DNA of 17,657 bases from Muribaculaceae bacterium (GTDB lineage Bacteria; Bacteroidota; Bacteroidia; Bacteroidales; Muribaculaceae). The DNA lies in NCBI GenBank assembly GCA_009775195.1, contig VSPF01000042.1, forward strand, positions 1-17,657, read 5' to 3'. Below, piece by piece: positions 14,860 to 17,657 of this stretch. The notes under the pieces were generated by a model that made no database searches, was not told where the DNA came from, and saw only the letters and a list, made by a program, of their open reading frames with translations. The position numbers were made by a program, and so were the translations under genes. Every line of letters begins with the position of its first letter. Position 1 is the stretch's first letter.

Positions 14860-16098
14860 TCAGCCGGCAGATTGGACTGGCTGCGGCTCGGGCGACGACA
14901 TCTGTTCGCTGCGCTGGCTCTCGTCGAGCATAAGCTCGTAAATCTGGCATGTGTCCTTGGCCGTCAGACGGTAGTAGCCGCCGATGCTCTCGCCCTTGTT
15001 GGCATGCAGGTGCTCGACCATGGTGGCGATATCGGGCTTTTCGATGCCGAGGTCTTTAAATGTTGCCGGCATACGCAGCACGGTTGTGAAGAATGCACGC
15101 AGGTGTGCCACGGTCTCGATGGCGGCTGTGCGGTCGTCTTTTTCGTCGACGGCGAAGATGCGGCGCCCGAGTTGCGCTACTTTCGAGGGCTTGTGGTGCG
15201 CCATAAAGGCCATCCATGCGGGCACGACCACGGCCAGTCCGGCTCCATGGGCCACTTCGGGGTATAGGGCCGAAATCTCATGCTCCATGAAGTGCGACAC
15301 CCAGTCTTCGCGCCGGCCGCATCCGCACAGTCCGTTGTGAGCCAGCGTGCCGGCCCACTCTATATTGGCGCGGGCGTGGAAGTCGCCCGGGTCGGCAAGC
15401 ACTCGCGGTGCCTCGGCCATAAGGCCCATAAGCAGGCCCTCGGCAAGGCGGTCGGTCATTTCTACACGTGTGGTGGGCGAGAAATAGCGTTCGAAGATAT
15501 GTGTCATCATGTCGGTGATTCCGACAGCCGTCTGCCAGGCGTTGAGCGTAAATGTCATCTCGGGATTCATGACGGCGAAGCGCGGCTTGAGTATGCTGTC
15601 GGTGCGCAGACTCAGCTTTATCCGGCCGTCGGTGCGCGTAATCACGGCATTACCCGACCCTTCGCTGCCCGAGCCCGGGATAGTGAGCACTACTCCCACC
15701 GGCAGGGCCTCGGTGACGGTTGCCTTGCCACTGAAGAAATCCCAGAAGTCTCCCTTGTAGCCTATGCCGGCGGCAATGGCCTTGGCCGTGTCTATCACAC
15801 TGCCTCCACCGACGGCTAATAGACCGTCGATATGGGCGGCACGGCCCTTCTTGATGCCTTCGTAGACAAGGGTGTCGACAGGGTTGGGCTCGACTCCGCC
15901 AAGCTCTATATAATCAATGCCTATGGTGCGCAATGAATTTTCGATACGGTCTATGAGTCCGCACTTCTTTGCATAGCTCTTTCCGTAGACAATCATTACC
16001 TTGGTTGCCCCGGTGAGGAATGTGAGCATACCAACTTTTTCTTCGGCGCCACGGCCAAATTCAAACAATGTCGGGGAATAGTAGCTGAAATTTTCCAT
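14860..16098 (-). CDS. Iron-dependent alcohol dehydrogenase (YqhD/BdhA type)
   Basis: Interconverts aldehydes or ketones and alcohols using NAD(P)H in the cytoplasm; the physiological substrate is unknown. It has 412 residues. The N-terminal nucleotide-binding domain has GGGSVIDTAKAIAAG at 97-111. The metal site is complete: Asp196 and His200 (ITDMMTH), His269 and His284, with His273 in the usual nearby position; the spacing 4/15 is close to that of Escherichia coli YqhD. The order suggests the group of NADPH-dependent butanol or broad aldehyde reductases. The last 20 residues are a hydrophilic Ser/Gln/Pro tail that looks like an extension beyond the fold. It lies 46 bp downstream of the acetyltransferase gene on the same strand. 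Confidence 0.93.
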   Translation of the reverse strand: MENFSYYSPTLFEFGRGAEEKVGMLTFLTGATKVMIVYGKSYAKKCGLIDRIENSLRTIGIDYIELGGVEPNPVDTLVYEGIKKGRAAHIDGLLAVGGGSVIDTAKAIAAGIGYKGDFWDFFSGKATVTEALPVGVVLTIPGSGSEGSGNAVITRTDGRIKLSLRTDSILKPRFAVMNPEMTFTLNAWQTAVGITDMMTHIFERYFSPTTRVEMTDRLAEGLLMGLMAEAPRVLADPGDFHARANIEWAGTLAHNGLCGCGRREDWVSHFMEHEISALYPEVAHGAGLAVVVPAWMAFMAHHKPSKVAQLGRRIFAVDEKDDRTAAIETVAHLRAFFTTVLRMPATFKDLGIEKPDIATMVEHLHANKGESIGGYYRLTAKDTCQIYELMLDESQRSEQMSSPEPQPVQSAG

Positions 16099-16144
16099 AA
16101 TGAGGTGAATATTTATCTATAAAACAACGCGACGCGCCTAATGT

Positions 16145-16687
16145 TCAAGTAAAAAGTCGCTGATAGAGCAGCACGTCGGTATAGTGGTTTGCCGAGCGCA
16201 GCCACGAGCGCAGGCGGCCGGCGGTAACGAAGCCGGCCGAGTCGAAAAGAGCCTTCGACGGCTCATTGTCGATAGCCACCACGGCGGCAAGCTGGTGCAT
16301 GCCCAGTGCCAGCCTGGCATAGTCGCACAGCAATGTCAGGGCCTCGGTGCCGTAACCACGGCCACGCATGTTTTCGGCGACGCATATGCCGACAAATCCC
16401 CGCCGGTCGCGCGCATTGAAATCGCTTATGTCTATGGTGCCCACGGCCTTACCGTCGACATTGTCGGTGATGACCAGCCGCAGTTGTTTTTCGGCAAATA
16501 TGTCGGCCTGGTAATCGTTGATATACTGCCATATCATCTGCCGGCTTGCCGGCGCGGTGGCAAAGCTGCTCTGCCTGCGCCCGGGGTCATTCTCGAGCAG
16601 GAAAAGCATGTCGAGGTCGGCGGGCTCTACGGCGCGCAGGCTCACTCGTTCGCCGCGCAAGGGCATGTTGTTGGTTTTGCGTTTCAT
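16145..16687 (-). CDS. GNAT-family N-acetyltransferase (RimJ/SpeG-like)
   Basis: Transfers an acetyl group from acetyl-CoA to an amine; the acceptor could be a protein N-terminus, a polyamine or a small molecule. It has 180 residues. The start resembles the RimJ/SpeG branch (LRGERVSLRAVEPADLDMLFLLEND, residues 10-34). The acetyl-CoA pyrophosphate loop is MRGRGYGTEAL at 107-117, and NEPSKALFDSAGF at 141-153 is the conserved C-terminal block. The ATG at 16687 overlaps the TGA of recR as ATGA, so it is translationally coupled to recR. The neighbour does not identify the substrate. Many Bacteroidales genomes carry relatives of the SpeG branch, but I cannot assign spermidine as the substrate. Confidence 0.92.
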   Translation of the reverse strand: MKRKTNNMPLRGERVSLRAVEPADLDMLFLLENDPGRRQSSFATAPASRQMIWQYINDYQADIFAEKQLRLVITDNVDGKAVGTIDISDFNARDRRGFVGICVAENMRGRGYGTEALTLLCDYARLALGMHQLAAVVAIDNEPSKALFDSAGFVTAGRLRSWLRSANHYTDVLLYQRLFT

Positions 16688-17301
16688 AGTTCAAAGGGTA
16701 TACGTCCGGCCAGCGAACGGGCAAGTGTTGCTTCGTCGGTATATTCGAGCTCGTTGCCTACCGACACTCCGCGTGCTATCTGAGTCACTTTCACCCCCGG
16801 GGCCTTACGCTGCAGCAGGCGGTAGATATAGAAGTTTGTCGTATCGGCCTCGACCGTGGCCCCTGTGGCGAGGATTACTTCGTCAATCCCCCCTGCTACG
16901 ACACGCTCTACCAGCGAGGCTATCTGCAGCATGTCGGGGCCGACGCCGTCGATAGGCGATATGAGTCCTCCGAGCACGTGGTATAGCCCGAAGTACTGGC
17001 GTGTGTTCTCGATAATCATCACGTCTTTTACGCTCTCGACCACGCACACCAGCGAGGGCTGCCGCCGTGGCGATGCGCAGATGGGGCACACGTCGCTCTC
17101 GCTGATATTGTGGCATATAGTGCAATATCTTATACCCTTGCGCATGTCGGCAATGGCCCCGGCAATCGTCAGGGCTTCCGATTCGTCGCGGCGCAGCAGG
17201 TGCAGGGCAAAGCGTAGGGCCGTCTTACGTCCCACACCGGGCAGTCGCGACAGCGCCGACACCGCGTTTTCGAGAAGGGTTGATGAAAACTCTTGTTCCA
17301 T
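16684..17301 (-). CDS. recR: Recombination protein RecR
   Basis: RecR acts with RecO (and RecF) in loading RecA at single-stranded gaps. The 205 residues from ATG 17301 match the usual length of about 200. An N-terminal helix-hairpin-helix (LSRLPGVGRKTALRFALHLL, about 17-36) is followed by a four-cysteine zinc finger, Cys60, Cys63, Cys72 and Cys75. A Toprim domain begins at LVCVVES (84-90), and the C-terminus has the family block ARGVSVGNELEYTDEATL. An upstream in-frame ATG at 17418 would add 39 residues unlike RecR and would run across a predicted promoter, so I chose 17301. It is the first gene of the recR, GNAT, alcohol dehydrogenase cluster. Confidence 0.96.
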   Translation of the reverse strand: MEQEFSSTLLENAVSALSRLPGVGRKTALRFALHLLRRDESEALTIAGAIADMRKGIRYCTICHNISESDVCPICASPRRQPSLVCVVESVKDVMIIENTRQYFGLYHVLGGLISPIDGVGPDMLQIASLVERVVAGGIDEVILATGATVEADTTNFYIYRLLQRKAPGVKVTQIARGVSVGNELEYTDEATLARSLAGRIPFEL

Positions 17302-17320
17302 ATCGTCATGATTTATGCAA

Positions 17321-17352
17321 CAAAAATACTCAATTCCCCCCAACCAGGCAAG
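17321..17352 (-). promoter_or_regulatory. Promoter of recR
   Basis: On the minus strand CTTG (17349-17352), a 20-nt spacer and TATTTTTG (17321-17328). The -7 box is a full match and the -33 box has one mismatch. Transcription near 17315 leaves a leader of about 14 nt before ATG 17301, which supports that start over the one at 17418. Confidence 0.7.
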
Positions 17353-17358
17353 TTTATA

Positions 17359-17390
17359 TTTGCGTAGGTAGAAAATAATTCTTAACTTTG
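17359..17390 (+). promoter_or_regulatory. Strong rightward promoter with no coding gene in view
   Basis: TTTG (17359-17362), exactly 20 nt, then TAACTTTG (17383-17390) is a perfect Bacteroidetes promoter match. It sits back to back with the recR promoter; the two -33 boxes are 6 nt apart. It points toward the window end. Predicted transcription start is about 17395. Confidence 0.75.
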
Positions 17391-17394
17391 CAGC

Positions 17395-17657
17395 AGCTTT
17401 ATAAGTCCGTTTGCCCATACTTAGGCCTTTTAATTATTTACGCATTCCCCAATCAAGACTCTAAGTCAAGGCAAAGGCACGGCAGTATCAACGTCGCGAC
17501 GACAGTCGATAGCCATGCCCATAAGGCTTCTAAAGATAAGTAAGTATGATATAATCTCTATGCACATGAGTCTGTAAAGCGACTCACTTGAATCACAAAA
17601 TCAGGCCCAAGCCGAAATTACAGTGCATATATAGTCGGGTCGAGTTGTGGCTAATAT
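17395..17657 (+). ncRNA. Candidate structured transcript, cut by the window end
   Basis: No ORF longer than about 26 codons lies here on the plus strand; the best ATG (17515) gives only 20 residues. A composite stem is possible: GGCA (17476-17479) with TGCC (17516-17519), GGC (17481-17483) with GCC (17512-17514) and TATC (17486-17489) with GATA (17508-17511), around a CG-rich inner palindrome (17492-17501). A second hairpin pairs TGAGTC (17567-17572) with GACTCA (17581-17586). It lacks the hallmark sequences of tmRNA, RNase P or SRP RNA. It may be a small RNA or a long leader of a gene beyond the window. Confidence 0.35.

Noticed and set aside
16251..16266. GAGCC...GGCTC hairpin resembling the intergenic repeat
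   Set aside because: It lies inside the acetyltransferase coding sequence, has a 5-bp stem with a 6-nt loop, and lacks the TC-NNN-GA core and the CCCC hairpin.
17302..17418. A 39-residue N-terminal extension of RecR
   Set aside because: It is unlike any RecR N-terminus, contains a predicted recR promoter and overlaps the start region of the opposing promoter; ATG 17301 gives a standard RecR.

Overview
The window reads as chromosomal DNA of a Bacteroidales bacterium, probably of the Muribaculaceae type. The supporting signs are: promoters matching the Bacteroidetes pattern TTTG-N20-TAnnTTTG (at least four clear cases); start codons without a Shine-Dalgarno sequence; a DPP III whose length, lipobox and zinc-site numbering match the Bacteroides enzyme; Bacteroidales-type OmpA and large adhesin-like secreted proteins; and a GC-rich codon usage with many GGC/GCC codons. 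The family assignment is inference.

Layout. 1-354 has no convincing gene but is full of inverted repeats. 355-5681 is one leftward operon, transcribed from a promoter at 5758-5789 in the order: DPP IV-type serine peptidase, six-TM protein of unknown function, MiaA tRNA prenyltransferase, exported unknown protein. The junctions are 1 nt apart or overlapping. 6008-7210 is a rightward OmpA-family outer-membrane protein that ends in a textbook terminator. 7531-11259 is a rightward 1242-residue secreted multidomain protein with a C-terminal tail resembling a type IX secretion signal. 11260-11520 lies between convergent genes and is built almost entirely of hairpins. 11521-14424 holds two leftward genes, a radical SAM protein and then a DPP III lipoprotein. 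14467-14853 is a small secreted Tyr/Arg-rich helical protein divergent from the radical SAM gene. 14860-17301 is the leftward cluster recR, GNAT acetyltransferase, iron-dependent alcohol dehydrogenase. 17302-17657 holds two back-to-back promoters; the rightward one drives a stretch with no ORF but some folding potential.

Function. The identified genes are mostly housekeeping or envelope functions: tRNA modification, recombinational repair, aldehyde/alcohol redox, and two unrelated dipeptidyl peptidases (S9 and M49) that suggest peptide use in the periplasm. There is no phage, IS, CRISPR or toxin-antitoxin gene.

The most unusual content is non-coding. A composite element, made of a 15-nt hairpin of form N4-TC-NNN-GA-N4 followed 9-12 nt later by a hairpin whose stem begins with CCCC, occurs three times (219-274 on the minus strand, 11284-11333 on the plus strand, 11442-11490 on the minus strand). 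Extra single copies of the 15-nt hairpin lie at 184-198, 11358-11372 and 11400-11414. The arms differ between copies but stay complementary, so structure rather than sequence seems to be conserved. All positions were read by eye without alignment or folding software.
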